The notes below the pieces were generated by a model. That model had not been told where the DNA came from. It ran no database searches and saw only the letters and a list, made by a program, of their open reading frames with translations. From contig JAHLKU010000014.1 of assembly GCA_020444505.1 (NCBI GenBank), positions 1 to 56,811 on the forward strand: DNA of 56,811 bases, read 5' to 3'. The position numbers were made by a program, and so were the translations under genes. Position 1 is the first letter of the stretch. Every line of letters starts with the position of its first letter. Positions 8,173 through 17,058 of this stretch are shown piece after piece. The DNA is from Actinomycetota bacterium. GTDB taxonomy: Bacteria > Actinomycetota > Acidimicrobiia > Spongiisociales > UBA11373.

Positions 8173-9030
8173 ATGGTGGAGACCCGTCCCGCGCTGCTGC
8201 CGGACGACCGCGACGCGATCGACGCGCTGGTGGCCGCGGCTGCAGCGCGCGACGGCTTCCCCGCGCTCAGCGAGGAGGCGTCCGTCGCCCTGGAGCGGGT
8301 GGAGGGCGGCTGCGGGTGGCTGGCGCTCGACGGCGGGCGGCCGGCGGCGTTCGCCCACCGGCGGGGCCATCGCGGCGTCACCGTGGTCGAGGTGGCCTCG
8401 GCGGGGGAGCGGCGCGCCGCCGCCGTGGCCGCGCTCGTCGATGCGGTGCGGGACGAGGCCGGGGGCCCGGTGCGGCTGTGGTCGGCCGACCCGGTGACGA
8501 CCCGGGCGATCCTCGGGGCCGGCGCGGCGCCGGGGCGCCGCCTGGTGCGGCTGCAGCGCTCCCTGGAGGGGCTCGACCCGCCCGAGGCGCCGCCGGGCAT
8601 CCGCGTGGCCCGATTCCGGCGCGGGGTGGACGAGGGCGCCTACCTCGTCGTCGCCAACGACGCCTTCCGCGGCCATCCCGAGTCGGGCGCCTGGACGCGC
8701 GAGACCTTCGAGGAGCGCGCGGCCCGGGACTGGTTCGATCCCGACGGCCTCCTGCTGGCGTGGGAACGGGGCCGTCCGGTGGGGGCGTGCTGGACCAAGG
8801 TGCACCCGGTCGGCATCGGTGAGATCTACTCGATCGCGGTCCGCCCCGCTGCGGCAGGGCGCGGCCTGGGCACGGCACTGGTCGTGGCCGGGTTCGCATC
8901 CCTCGCCGGCCGGGGGATCGAGGTGGGGATGCTCTGGGCGGACCGGGCGAACGAGGCCGCGGTGCGCCTGTACACGGCGCTCGGCATGGAGACGGTCAGG
9001 GAGCGGTGCGAGGCGCTGCTGCCGGGGTGA
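8173..9030 (+). CDS. mshD: Mycothiol synthase-like tandem GNAT acetyltransferase
   Basis: 285 aa made of two GNAT halves. The C-terminal half is close to MshD: WFDPDGLLLAWERG, WTKVHPVGIGEIYSIAVRP, AGRGLGTALVVAGFASLAGRG (acetyl-CoA loop near residue 229) and MLWADRANEAAVRLYTALGM. MshD acetylates the cysteinyl amine of Cys-GlcN-Ins, the last step of mycothiol synthesis. The N-terminal half is degenerate, as in known MshD. No other msh gene is in the window, so a related GNAT role is possible. ATG 8173 directly follows the leader ORF and has no ribosome site of its own; GTG 8152 is an in-frame alternative inside the leader ORF. Confidence 0.75.
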   Translation: MVETRPALLPDDRDAIDALVAAAAARDGFPALSEEASVALERVEGGCGWLALDGGRPAAFAHRRGHRGVTVVEVASAGERRAAAVAALVDAVRDEAGGPVRLWSADPVTTRAILGAGAAPGRRLVRLQRSLEGLDPPEAPPGIRVARFRRGVDEGAYLVVANDAFRGHPESGAWTRETFEERAARDWFDPDGLLLAWERGRPVGACWTKVHPVGIGEIYSIAVRPAAAGRGLGTALVVAGFASLAGRGIEVGMLWADRANEAAVRLYTALGMETVRERCEALLPG

Positions 9031-9033
9031 GGG

Positions 9034-9237
9034 TCAGGCCCCGAACCGGCGCCCGCACGAAGGGCACGCCGCGTCGATCTCGGCGGTGGGCCCGTGGCAC
9101 CACGGGCAGGGGAGGTCCAGCTCGACGTCGCCGTCGATCGCGGCCAGCTTGGACAGCGGCACGGAGATCCCGGAGGGGTAGCGACGCCGCCAGGCGAACG
9201 CGGGCAGCGCCGCGGCGGCCATCAGGATCGAGAGCAC
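9034..9237 (-). CDS. Small protein with hydrophobic N-terminus and C-terminal zinc ribbon
   Basis: 67 aa. The N-terminal 15 residues (VLSILMAAAALPAFAW) are hydrophobic and followed by RRR. The C-terminus carries CPWC and CPSC pairs 15 residues apart, a probable zinc ribbon like that at the start of the protein at 2873-3925. The GTG start is chosen for the GAGGAG site 6 nt upstream; an internal ATG at 9221 is possible. It converges on mshD with a 3-nt gap and diverges from thrS. Function unknown. Confidence 0.55.
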   Translation of the reverse strand: MLSILMAAAALPAFAWRRRYPSGISVPLSKLAAIDGDVELDLPCPWCHGPTAEIDAACPSCGRRFGA

Positions 9238-9268
9238 CTTCCACTCCTCGGTCGAGTTCCGGCGGCCA

Positions 9269-9274
9269 AGGCTA
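9269..9274 (-). promoter_or_regulatory. Putative -10 (TAGCCT) for the 67-aa zinc-ribbon gene
   Basis: The minus strand reads CTAGCCTTGG about 32 nt before the GTG start. It is back to back with the thrS promoter in the 123-nt divergent gap. Confidence 0.35.
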
Positions 9275-9345
9275 GAACGGGACGCCGCCCGTACCGGGTA
9301 TTTATCCACAGGCCGGCTGCGATTCGGCGTCCGGGGCGAGAGGGG

Positions 9346-9351
9346 TACCCT
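9346..9351 (+). promoter_or_regulatory. -10 box (TACCCT) giving a leaderless thrS transcript
   Basis: GGTACCCT ends 9 nt before the thrS ATG, so transcription should start within about 3 nt of the start codon. There is no ribosome site and no room for a T-box leader. Confidence 0.5.
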
Positions 9352-9360
9352 GGGCGCCTC

Positions 9361-11289
9361 ATGTCGATCGAACTCACCCTCCCCGACGGTTCCCCGCTCG
9401 TCCTCGACGACGGCGCGACCGGCTACGACGCGGCGGCCGCCATCGGCCCCCGCCTCGCCGACGCTGCGATCGCCGTCAAGGTGGACGGCGCCGCCCGCGA
9501 CCTGCACGCCGCCCTGCCGGCCACCGGCACGTTCGAGGTGATCACCGCCGACGGGGAGGAGGGACGCCACATCCTGCGCCACTCGGCGGCGCACGTGCTG
9601 GCCCAGGCGGTGCTGGGGCTGTTCGACGGCGCCACCTTCGCCATCGGCCCGCCCATCGAGGACGGCTTCTACTACGACTTCGACATCGGCCGGCCGTTCA
9701 CCCCCGAAGACCTGGAGGCGATCGAGGCCCGCATGGCAGAGATCGTCGCCGCCGACCAGCCGTTCGAGCGCGAGGAGTTCCCCAAGGAACGGGCGCTGGA
9801 GGTGTTCGCAGACCATCCCTTCAAGGTGGAGATCATCCAGTCGGTGGACGAGGGCGAGGGCGCCGCCGGCGATGCCGTCTCGGCGTACCGCAACGAGCAG
9901 TTCATCGACCTGTGCCGTGGCCCCCACGTGCCCAGCACCGGCCGCCTGAGGGCGTTCAAGCTGCTGCGGACCGCCGGCGCCTACTGGCGCGGCGACGACA
10001 AGCGCCCGCAGTTGCAGCGGATCTACGGCACCGCCTGGGAGACCCCGAAGGCGCTCGCCGACTACCTCGACCGCCTCGAGGAGGCCCGCAAGCGCGACCA
10101 CCGCAAGCTGGGCGTCGAGCTGGACCTGTTCTCGTTCCCCCAGGAGCTGGGGAGCGGGCTGGCGGTGTGGCACCCCAAGGGGGCCATCACCCGCATGATC
10201 ATGGAGGACTACAGCACCCGCACCCACCTGGCACACGGGTACGACCTGGTGTCGTCGCCGCACATCGCCAGGTCGCACCTGTGGCAGACCTCCGGCCACC
10301 TCGACTTCTACGCCGAGGGCATGTACCCGGCCATGGAACTGGACGGCGGCGACGAGTACCTGCTCAAGCCGATGAACTGCCCGTTCCACATCCTGATCTT
10401 CCGCTCACGGGCCCGGTCGTACCGGGAGCTGCCGATGCGGATGTTCGAACTGGGCACGGTGTACCGCTACGAGCGGTCCGGGGTGGTCCACGGCCTGATG
10501 CGGGCCAGGGGCTTCACCCAGGACGACAGCCACATGTTCGTGACCGAGGAGCAACTGGCCGGAGAACTGCAGAGCCTGCTCGATTTCACGCTGATGGTGC
10601 TGCGGGACTTCGGCTTCGAGGACTTCGAGGCCGACCTGTCCACCATCCCCGAGAAGTACGTGGGCGACCCGGTGTTGTGGGAGCGGGCCACCGCCTACCT
10701 GGCCGACGCCCTCGACAACGCCGGCATCGAGTACGCCGTGGCCGAGGGCGAAGGTGCCTTCTACGGCCCCAAGATCGACGTCCACATCCGCGATGCCATC
10801 GGGCGCCGCTGGCAGATCTCCACGCTGCAGGTGGACTTCGGCCAGCCGGAGAACTTCGGCCTGGAGTACGCCACCGCCCAGAACACCCGGGAGCGCCCGG
10901 TGATGATCCACCGCGCGCTGTTCGGGTCGGTGGAGCGGTTCTTCGGCGTGCTGCTGGAGCACTACGCCGGGGCGCTGCCCGGCTGGCTCGCCCCGGTGCA
11001 GGCCACCGTCGTCCCCGTGGCCGACCGGCACCTCGACTACGCCCGGGAGGTGGCCGCCGGCCTGGCCAACCGCGGGCTGCGGGTGGAGGTGGACGACGCC
11101 GACGAGACGGTGGGGGAGAAGATCCGCAGGGCGCTGCTGGCCAAGCACCCGGCCGTGCTGGTGGTGGGCGACACCGACGTGGACGAGGACACGGTCGGCC
11201 TCCGGCTGCGCGGGGAGGACGAGGAGCGGGGCGTCCCGCTGGGCGAGGCGGCGGAGCGGATCGCCGATCTGTGCGCCGCGCCGCGCTGA
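9361..11289 (+). CDS. thrS: Threonine--tRNA ligase
   Basis: 642 aa, full length. The order is TGS domain (1-60), editing domain with HILRHSAAH and GFYYDFDI, class II catalytic core, and anticodon-binding domain (from VQATVVPVADRHLDYA). The zinc/active-site segment LKPMNCPFHI, the motif-2 region RYERSGVVHGLMRARGFTQDD and motif 3 (RALFGSVERFFGVLLEH) are all intact. It charges tRNA-Thr with threonine in the cytoplasm. ATG 9361 is the natural N-terminus of the TGS domain; no ribosome site precedes it, and the promoter abuts it. In mycobacteria thrS directly heads the HIT-pgsA-patA-pimA run; here 7.9 kb of other genes intervene. Confidence 0.97.
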   Translation: MSIELTLPDGSPLVLDDGATGYDAAAAIGPRLADAAIAVKVDGAARDLHAALPATGTFEVITADGEEGRHILRHSAAHVLAQAVLGLFDGATFAIGPPIEDGFYYDFDIGRPFTPEDLEAIEARMAEIVAADQPFEREEFPKERALEVFADHPFKVEIIQSVDEGEGAAGDAVSAYRNEQFIDLCRGPHVPSTGRLRAFKLLRTAGAYWRGDDKRPQLQRIYGTAWETPKALADYLDRLEEARKRDHRKLGVELDLFSFPQELGSGLAVWHPKGAITRMIMEDYSTRTHLAHGYDLVSSPHIARSHLWQTSGHLDFYAEGMYPAMELDGGDEYLLKPMNCPFHILIFRSRARSYRELPMRMFELGTVYRYERSGVVHGLMRARGFTQDDSHMFVTEEQLAGELQSLLDFTLMVLRDFGFEDFEADLSTIPEKYVGDPVLWERATAYLADALDNAGIEYAVAEGEGAFYGPKIDVHIRDAIGRRWQISTLQVDFGQPENFGLEYATAQNTRERPVMIHRALFGSVERFFGVLLEHYAGALPGWLAPVQATVVPVADRHLDYAREVAAGLANRGLRVEVDDADETVGEKIRRALLAKHPAVLVVGDTDVDEDTVGLRLRGEDEERGVPLGEAAERIADLCAAPR

Positions 11290-11332
11290 GCGGCGGCCCT
11301 TCGAGCGGTGCGAGGCGCCGCTGCGAAGAGAC

Positions 11333-11360
11333 TTGAGCAACCCCGGGGGACTTGTAGGCT
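11333..11360 (+). promoter_or_regulatory. Sigma-70-like promoter for the MMPL transporter
   Basis: TTGAGC (11333-11338) and TAGGCT (11355-11360) are 16 nt apart, the best -35/-10 pair I see in the window. The start codon at 11406 follows after a leader of about 40 nt. Confidence 0.6.
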
Positions 11361-11405
11361 GGCCGCCGTCGACGACGTCATCACTTCCCCACCAAGGATC
11401 CTCCC

Positions 11406-14111
11406 GTGAAGCGTTTCATCCACCTGCTGTCCTCGCTCGTGCGCGGCTACCCCTGGGCGGTCCTCGCCGGTGCCGTCGCCCTCACCATGGTCTTCGGGTA
11501 CTTCACCCAGTTCCAGGAGACCGCCTCGGGCAACGAGGGGTTCGCCCCCGACTCCAAGGAGTTCCTCGCCGCCCAGACCATCGAGGAGCAGTTCCAGGAG
11601 AACTCGACGACGTTCGTGCAGGTGGTGGTGTCGTCCGAGGCGGGCGACGTCCTCACCGGCGAGGGCGTGCGGGTGTACGTGGATGCGATCGACGCGGTGT
11701 GGGCGAGCCGCGCCGCAGAGGTGCTGGCCGCGCCGTCAGACGTCGGGGGCTTCCTCGACCCGGTCGTGGACCAGTTGGAGGCATCCGGGATCGACCCCCG
11801 CGACGCCACCGACGAGCAGGTGAAGCAGGCCTACCGGGACGCCGACCCCGACGCCCTCGCCGACTTCGACGCCCTCTATTCCAACCGGGCCGACCTGACG
11901 GTGCCGTCGTCGCCCACCGGGCTGATGCTGGTGAACATGCAGTACCCCGAGGACGACCCCGACCTCACCGAGTTGCAGGCCATCCAGGTGGACATGGCCG
12001 AGAAGGTGCGGGCGGTGGCGGGCGAGGACGTGTCGGCCGACCCGTTCGCCTTCGCGCTGCTGTTCGAGGACGAGGAGTCCTTCACCCAGGAGATCGGCCG
12101 CCTGTTCGCCGCCGCCGGCTTCATCATCCTCATCATCCTGGCCTCGGTGTTCCTGCTGGTGCCGGACCGGCGCCGCTCGGTCCCGGTGATCGCGGCCGGG
12201 TTCGCCGTCATGGCGATCACGACGGCGCTCATGGTGTTCGAGGTGGTGCCGATCCCGGCGCCTCTGGTGGCGATCGCCGGGGTGTTCACCGTCTGGTCGT
12301 TCTTCCACCGCAAGCTGCGGCGCGCCGTGGCCGACACGATGATCACGATCGTGGTGATCTTCATGTCGATCGCCTGGATGAACGGCATCGGCGTGCTGTT
12401 CGGCCCCGGGTACCTGGGCATCATCGGGCCGTTCAACGAGATCCTGCAGATCATCCCGATCCTGCTGATCGGCCTCGGTGTGGACTACTCGATCCACCTC
12501 ACCTCCCGCTACCGCGAGGAGATGGCGGCCGGGCGCGACGTCGCCGATGCCGCCGTCACCGCCAGCCGCACCGTGGGCGTGGCCCTGGTGCTGGCCACGG
12601 TCACCACGGCGGTGGGCTTCCTCACCAACCTGTTCAGCCCGGTGACCGCCATCGCCGACTTCGGCGTGGTGGCCACCGTCGGCATCGGCGCCGCGTTCGT
12701 GCTGATGCTGACGTTCGTGCCTGCGCTCCGGATCATCCTCGACCGCCGTGCCGAGGCGCGGGGGGAGCACCCCATCGAGGACGATCACCGTCCCGAGGCG
12801 CGCCTCCTGCCCAAGCTGATGGGCGGGCTCTCGGTGCTGGCCCAGCGGTTCGCGGTGGGCACGCTGGCGCTGGCGCTGGTGCTCGGCGGGCTGGGCGTGT
12901 GGGGCCTCACCCGCCTCGACACCACGTTCTCGTTCACCGACTTCGTCCCGCAGGACGCGCCGCTGCTCGACACGTTCGAATTGCTGGTGGATGACTTCGG
13001 CGGCGGGTTCGAGGGCACCGACGTGCTCGTCGAGGGCGACGTCGCCACGCCGGAGGCGCACAACGCGTTGGTGCTGGCCTACGGGGCCATGCAGGACACC
13101 CCCGACGTCCGTGACCGCGGCGGCCGCCCGTTCGCCGACTCGACGATCACCGTCCTCTACGCACTCGCGGCCCCGCCGGAGGTGGGCGGCAACCCGTTCA
13201 CCTACTCGGCAGACTTCGCCGCCGAGGCGGCGGACCTGGGATGGGCGCCGGACTTCTCCGACCCGGCACAGCCCGACCTGTTCGCGCCGCCGGACCTCGA
13301 TGTCGCCGCGCTCTACGACCTGGCAGGCGAGTACGCCCCGGCGCTGATGTCGTCGGTGGTGGCCAAGGACGGCACCGGCGCCTACCGGTGGATCGACGTG
13401 TCGATCGCCACCCAGGCCGGTGAGGCCCGCGCCGCCGAGTTGAAGGACAACCTCACCGAGGACTTCGCCGTGGTGAACGCCGTGGACGGCGTCACCGCGG
13501 TGCCGACCAACGAGAACATCATCTCCAACGGCGTGGTGAAGGCGCTGCAGTCCTCACAGGCGTCGTCGCTGGGGCTCACCCTGGTGGCGGCGATGGCGCT
13601 GCTGGTGGCCAACTTCCTGATCACCGCCCGGCGGCCGTTCCTCGGCGTGATCACGATCGTGCCCGTGGTGCTGGTGGTGTTCTGGGTGTTCGGGGCGATG
13701 GCCGTCACCGGCATCTCCTTCAACCCGGTGACGGCGATGATCGCCGCCGTCGCCATCGGCATCGGCGTGCCGTACACCATCCACATCACCCACCGCTATC
13801 AGGAGGATCGGGTCCGCACCGACAGCCCCGAGGAGGCGATCGAGCACACGCTCACGCACACCGGCGGGGCGCTGGCCGGCTCCGCGCTCACCACGGTCGC
13901 CGGCTTCGGCATCCTGGTGACGTCCACGCTCAAGCCGTTCCAGCAGTTCGGCCTCGTGGTCGGGTACGCCATCGGGTTCGCCCTGGCGGCGGCGGTGCTG
14001 GTGCTGCCGAGCATGCTGGTGCTGTGGGACCGCTGGCACCGGCGGCGCGGCGACGCCGTCATGGGCGGCCGGGACCTCGGGGAGGCGTTCGCCGCCCCCG
14101 ATGGCGCCTGA
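11406..14111 (+). CDS. MMPL/RND-family membrane transporter
   Basis: 901 aa with the twelve-segment RND layout: one N-terminal span (about 16-36), a large outer domain, five clustered spans, then the same again. The repeated sequences GVDYSIHLTSRYREE and GIGVPYTIHITHRYQED mark the equivalent helices of each half, where MMPL proteins carry proton-relay residues. Such proteins export lipids, hopanoids or small molecules using the proton gradient. It lacks the cytoplasmic C-terminal extension of mycobacterial MmpL3 and is closer in layout to the hydrophobe/amphiphile exporters. GTG start with AAGGA upstream. It is monocistronic with its own promoter; the substrate is unknown. Confidence 0.88.
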   Translation: MKRFIHLLSSLVRGYPWAVLAGAVALTMVFGYFTQFQETASGNEGFAPDSKEFLAAQTIEEQFQENSTTFVQVVVSSEAGDVLTGEGVRVYVDAIDAVWASRAAEVLAAPSDVGGFLDPVVDQLEASGIDPRDATDEQVKQAYRDADPDALADFDALYSNRADLTVPSSPTGLMLVNMQYPEDDPDLTELQAIQVDMAEKVRAVAGEDVSADPFAFALLFEDEESFTQEIGRLFAAAGFIILIILASVFLLVPDRRRSVPVIAAGFAVMAITTALMVFEVVPIPAPLVAIAGVFTVWSFFHRKLRRAVADTMITIVVIFMSIAWMNGIGVLFGPGYLGIIGPFNEILQIIPILLIGLGVDYSIHLTSRYREEMAAGRDVADAAVTASRTVGVALVLATVTTAVGFLTNLFSPVTAIADFGVVATVGIGAAFVLMLTFVPALRIILDRRAEARGEHPIEDDHRPEARLLPKLMGGLSVLAQRFAVGTLALALVLGGLGVWGLTRLDTTFSFTDFVPQDAPLLDTFELLVDDFGGGFEGTDVLVEGDVATPEAHNALVLAYGAMQDTPDVRDRGGRPFADSTITVLYALAAPPEVGGNPFTYSADFAAEAADLGWAPDFSDPAQPDLFAPPDLDVAALYDLAGEYAPALMSSVVAKDGTGAYRWIDVSIATQAGEARAAELKDNLTEDFAVVNAVDGVTAVPTNENIISNGVVKALQSSQASSLGLTLVAAMALLVANFLITARRPFLGVITIVPVVLVVFWVFGAMAVTGISFNPVTAMIAAVAIGIGVPYTIHITHRYQEDRVRTDSPEEAIEHTLTHTGGALAGSALTTVAGFGILVTSTLKPFQQFGLVVGYAIGFALAAAVLVLPSMLVLWDRWHRRRGDAVMGGRDLGEAFAAPDGA

Positions 14112-14121
14112 GCCCCGGCGG

Positions 14122-14127
14122 TACGCT
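14122..14127 (+). promoter_or_regulatory. -10 box (TACGCT) giving a leaderless transcript
   Basis: GGTACGCT ends 6 nt before the ATG at 14134, so transcription is expected to start at or next to the start codon. It lies in the 22-nt gap after the MMPL gene. Confidence 0.5.
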
Positions 14128-14133
14128 GCCGGT

Positions 14134-14628
14134 ATGGACCGCAAGGGCATCGAGATCGGCGAGGAGGTCGCCCGGGAGGCCGGGGTCCCCGACGACCTGG
14201 ACGCCAACGCAGCCCCGCCCTACACGGTGCCGTCCACCCGGCGCCGCCGTGCCGTCGCGCTGGCGCTCGGCGTCGGCGCTGCGTCGGTGGGGGCCGGGGT
14301 GCTCCTCGGCCTGCCCCCGTCGATGCTGGTGATGGCGGGAGCGATGGCGCTGGGGGCCGTGTGGGCGTGGTCGGCGGCATGGCCGATCGAGGTATCCGTG
14401 GAGGAGGCCCTTGCGGCCGCCAACCGCGAGGCGGCGTTCCCCGTGGGCCACGCCAGCGCCGCCGTCGGCTTCGACGGGTGGCGGGCCCGCCCGGTGTGGA
14501 ACGTGCTGGTCTTCTCCGCCGACGACCCGCCCTCGCAGCGGGGCCTGGTGCGTGTGGACGCCGCGACCGGCGCGGTGATCGGCTCCTACGTGGAGGGCAA
14601 TCCCGAGGTCGTTGCCGGCGAGGGCTAG
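14134..14628 (+). CDS. Two-span membrane protein with PepSY-like tail, unknown
   Basis: 164 aa. A charged N-terminal ~40 residues (MDRKGIEIGEEVAREAGVP) precede two hydrophobic segments (about 42-62 and 65-85). The C-terminal ~75 residues end GLVRVDAATGAVIGSYVEG, which resembles the strand-turn-strand of PepSY domains. I do not recognise a family, and the PepSY likeness is weak. No ribosome site precedes the ATG; the -10 box at 14122-14127 implies a leaderless mRNA. A strong hairpin lies at its stop codon. Confidence 0.6.
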   Translation: MDRKGIEIGEEVAREAGVPDDLDANAAPPYTVPSTRRRRAVALALGVGAASVGAGVLLGLPPSMLVMAGAMALGAVWAWSAAWPIEVSVEEALAAANREAAFPVGHASAAVGFDGWRARPVWNVLVFSADDPPSQRGLVRVDAATGAVIGSYVEGNPEVVAGEG

Positions 14629-14653
14629 CGCCGCCGCCCGTCAGCGGCGGCGC
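14628..14653. terminator. Perfect 10-bp hairpin between two convergent stop codons
   Basis: GCGCCGCCGC, a 6-nt loop, and GCGGCGGCGC form a perfect inverted repeat. The plus-strand TAG stop enters its left arm and the minus-strand TGA stop is in the loop. There is no T-tract, so it would be a bidirectional actinobacterial-style hairpin terminator or transcript-end barrier. Confidence 0.5.
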
Positions 14654-15132
14654 CGGCCGGCGAGACGCCGCAGCATCCGCACCCACCACGACCACCGGGC
14701 GGGGGAGGCCACCTCCCCGCAGGTCTCCCGTTCGGCGCGGTCGAGGGCGTCCTCGACGAGCGCGTCGTGGAGTGGCCGGTACACCAGGAGCCAGGGGAGC
14801 GCGAACCGCGCCGAGGCACGGCCGTCGATGGTGTGGGTGAGCGCCGTCGCGTCGCCGTCGGTGGCGACCTCGAAGGCGTGGGTGCCGGCCAGGCCCGGCG
14901 GCCCGGTGAAACGGAACGTGACCGACCGCCCCGGCTCCACCGACTCCACCACGTAGCGGATCGGGCCGTGGCCACCGTCTGCCCCCGGGCCGAGCGGGCG
15001 GTCGAACCGCATCGGAGGCCAGGTGCGGTGCGGCCAGAGGCGATCGTCGTCGGAGGCGAGCGTGGAGAGCAGCGCGGCGACGTCCCCCGCCGGCGCGTCG
15101 AGGCGGCGGCGGTGCACGTTGGCGATCCTCAC
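14641..15132 (-). CDS. SRPBCC/polyketide-cyclase-like protein
   Basis: 163 aa. VRIANVHRRRLDAPAGDVAALL is a typical first strand and helix of the START/SRPBCC fold, followed by alternating strands (GPIRYVVESVEPGRSVTFRFTGPPGLAGTHAFEV) and a long C-terminal helix (YRPLHDALVEDALDRAER). These proteins form a hydrophobic pocket; ligand and role are unknown. The GTG start overlaps the stop of the preceding gene (GTGA), tying it to the citrate-synthase operon. Confidence 0.7.
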   Translation of the reverse strand: MRIANVHRRRLDAPAGDVAALLSTLASDDDRLWPHRTWPPMRFDRPLGPGADGGHGPIRYVVESVEPGRSVTFRFTGPPGLAGTHAFEVATDGDATALTHTIDGRASARFALPWLLVYRPLHDALVEDALDRAERETCGEVASPARWSWWVRMLRRLAGRRRR

Positions 15133-15737
15133 AGGACGAACCGCTCCCCGGTCGCGTCCTGGACCTCGAGGGCGACGGCGAACCCCGGCTCGCGCGGCCA
15201 CCGCTCCAGGAGGGCGGCCGCCTGCGTGTTGCACTCCGCCTGGAAGAGGGCGAACGGGGAGCCCTCGTTGGTCTCGCCGAGGTCGGCCTTGTGGCCGGGG
15301 ACCGGATCGATGCCGTCCCGGTGGATCGTCACGCCCTCCACGTAGACCAGGGCGAGGCCCAGGTCGGCGCAGCGGGCGAGGATCGCCGCCGCCACCTGCA
15401 GCGGGTAGAAGCCCTCGTCCTCCTCTCCCCGCTTGGCGGCGAGGTGGTCGAACTGCATGGCGAGGGCGTCCACCGGGTGCTGCCCCTCTTCGCCGGCGGG
15501 AGCCGCCTGCGGCGACGGCTCCTCGGCGCCCAGCATGGCCCGCACCGTGTCGAGGACGCGCTGGAGGTCTGCGGCATCGAACACCCAGGCGTTGCCGTCC
15601 TCGTCGGGGTAGAACTCGACGAACAGGCCGTCGTCGTCCTCGTAGGCGAGGCCGACGACGCGGTCCTCCTCGAGCAGGTCCACCACGGTCCCGCCCCACT
15701 CGGGGTCGTGCCGGTCGCGGGCGCGGAGGTCGGACAC
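15129..15737 (-). CDS. Conserved-looking acidic protein, unknown (202 aa)
   Basis: A soluble, very acidic protein. The N-terminal half (DDGLFVEFYPDEDGNAWVFDAADLQRVLDTV) looks like an alpha/beta domain; a Gln/Pro/Ala-rich linker leads to a second half containing FYPLQVAAAILARCADLGLALVYVEGVTIHRDG. I recognise no family. Its GTG start directly follows the citrate synthase TAG (TAGGTG), and its stop overlaps the SRPBCC gene, so it is the middle gene of a coupled trio. Confidence 0.65.
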   Translation of the reverse strand: MSDLRARDRHDPEWGGTVVDLLEEDRVVGLAYEDDDGLFVEFYPDEDGNAWVFDAADLQRVLDTVRAMLGAEEPSPQAAPAGEEGQHPVDALAMQFDHLAAKRGEEDEGFYPLQVAAAILARCADLGLALVYVEGVTIHRDGIDPVPGHKADLGETNEGSPFALFQAECNTQAAALLERWPREPGFAVALEVQDATGERFVL

Positions 15738-17027
<1,290 letters not shown>

Positions 17028-17058
17028 GCGTCCTCCCTCGAGGTGATGTTCGTCTGGG

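Noticed and set aside
9023-9043. CGGGG/CCCCG hairpin between mshD and the 67-aa gene as a terminator
   Set aside because: Only 5 bp of stem with an 11-nt loop and no T-tract, too common in such GC-rich DNA to call.
9238-9360. Possible T-box leader before thrS (and likewise before alaS)
   Set aside because: The -10 boxes lie so close to the start that no leader of T-box length can exist.
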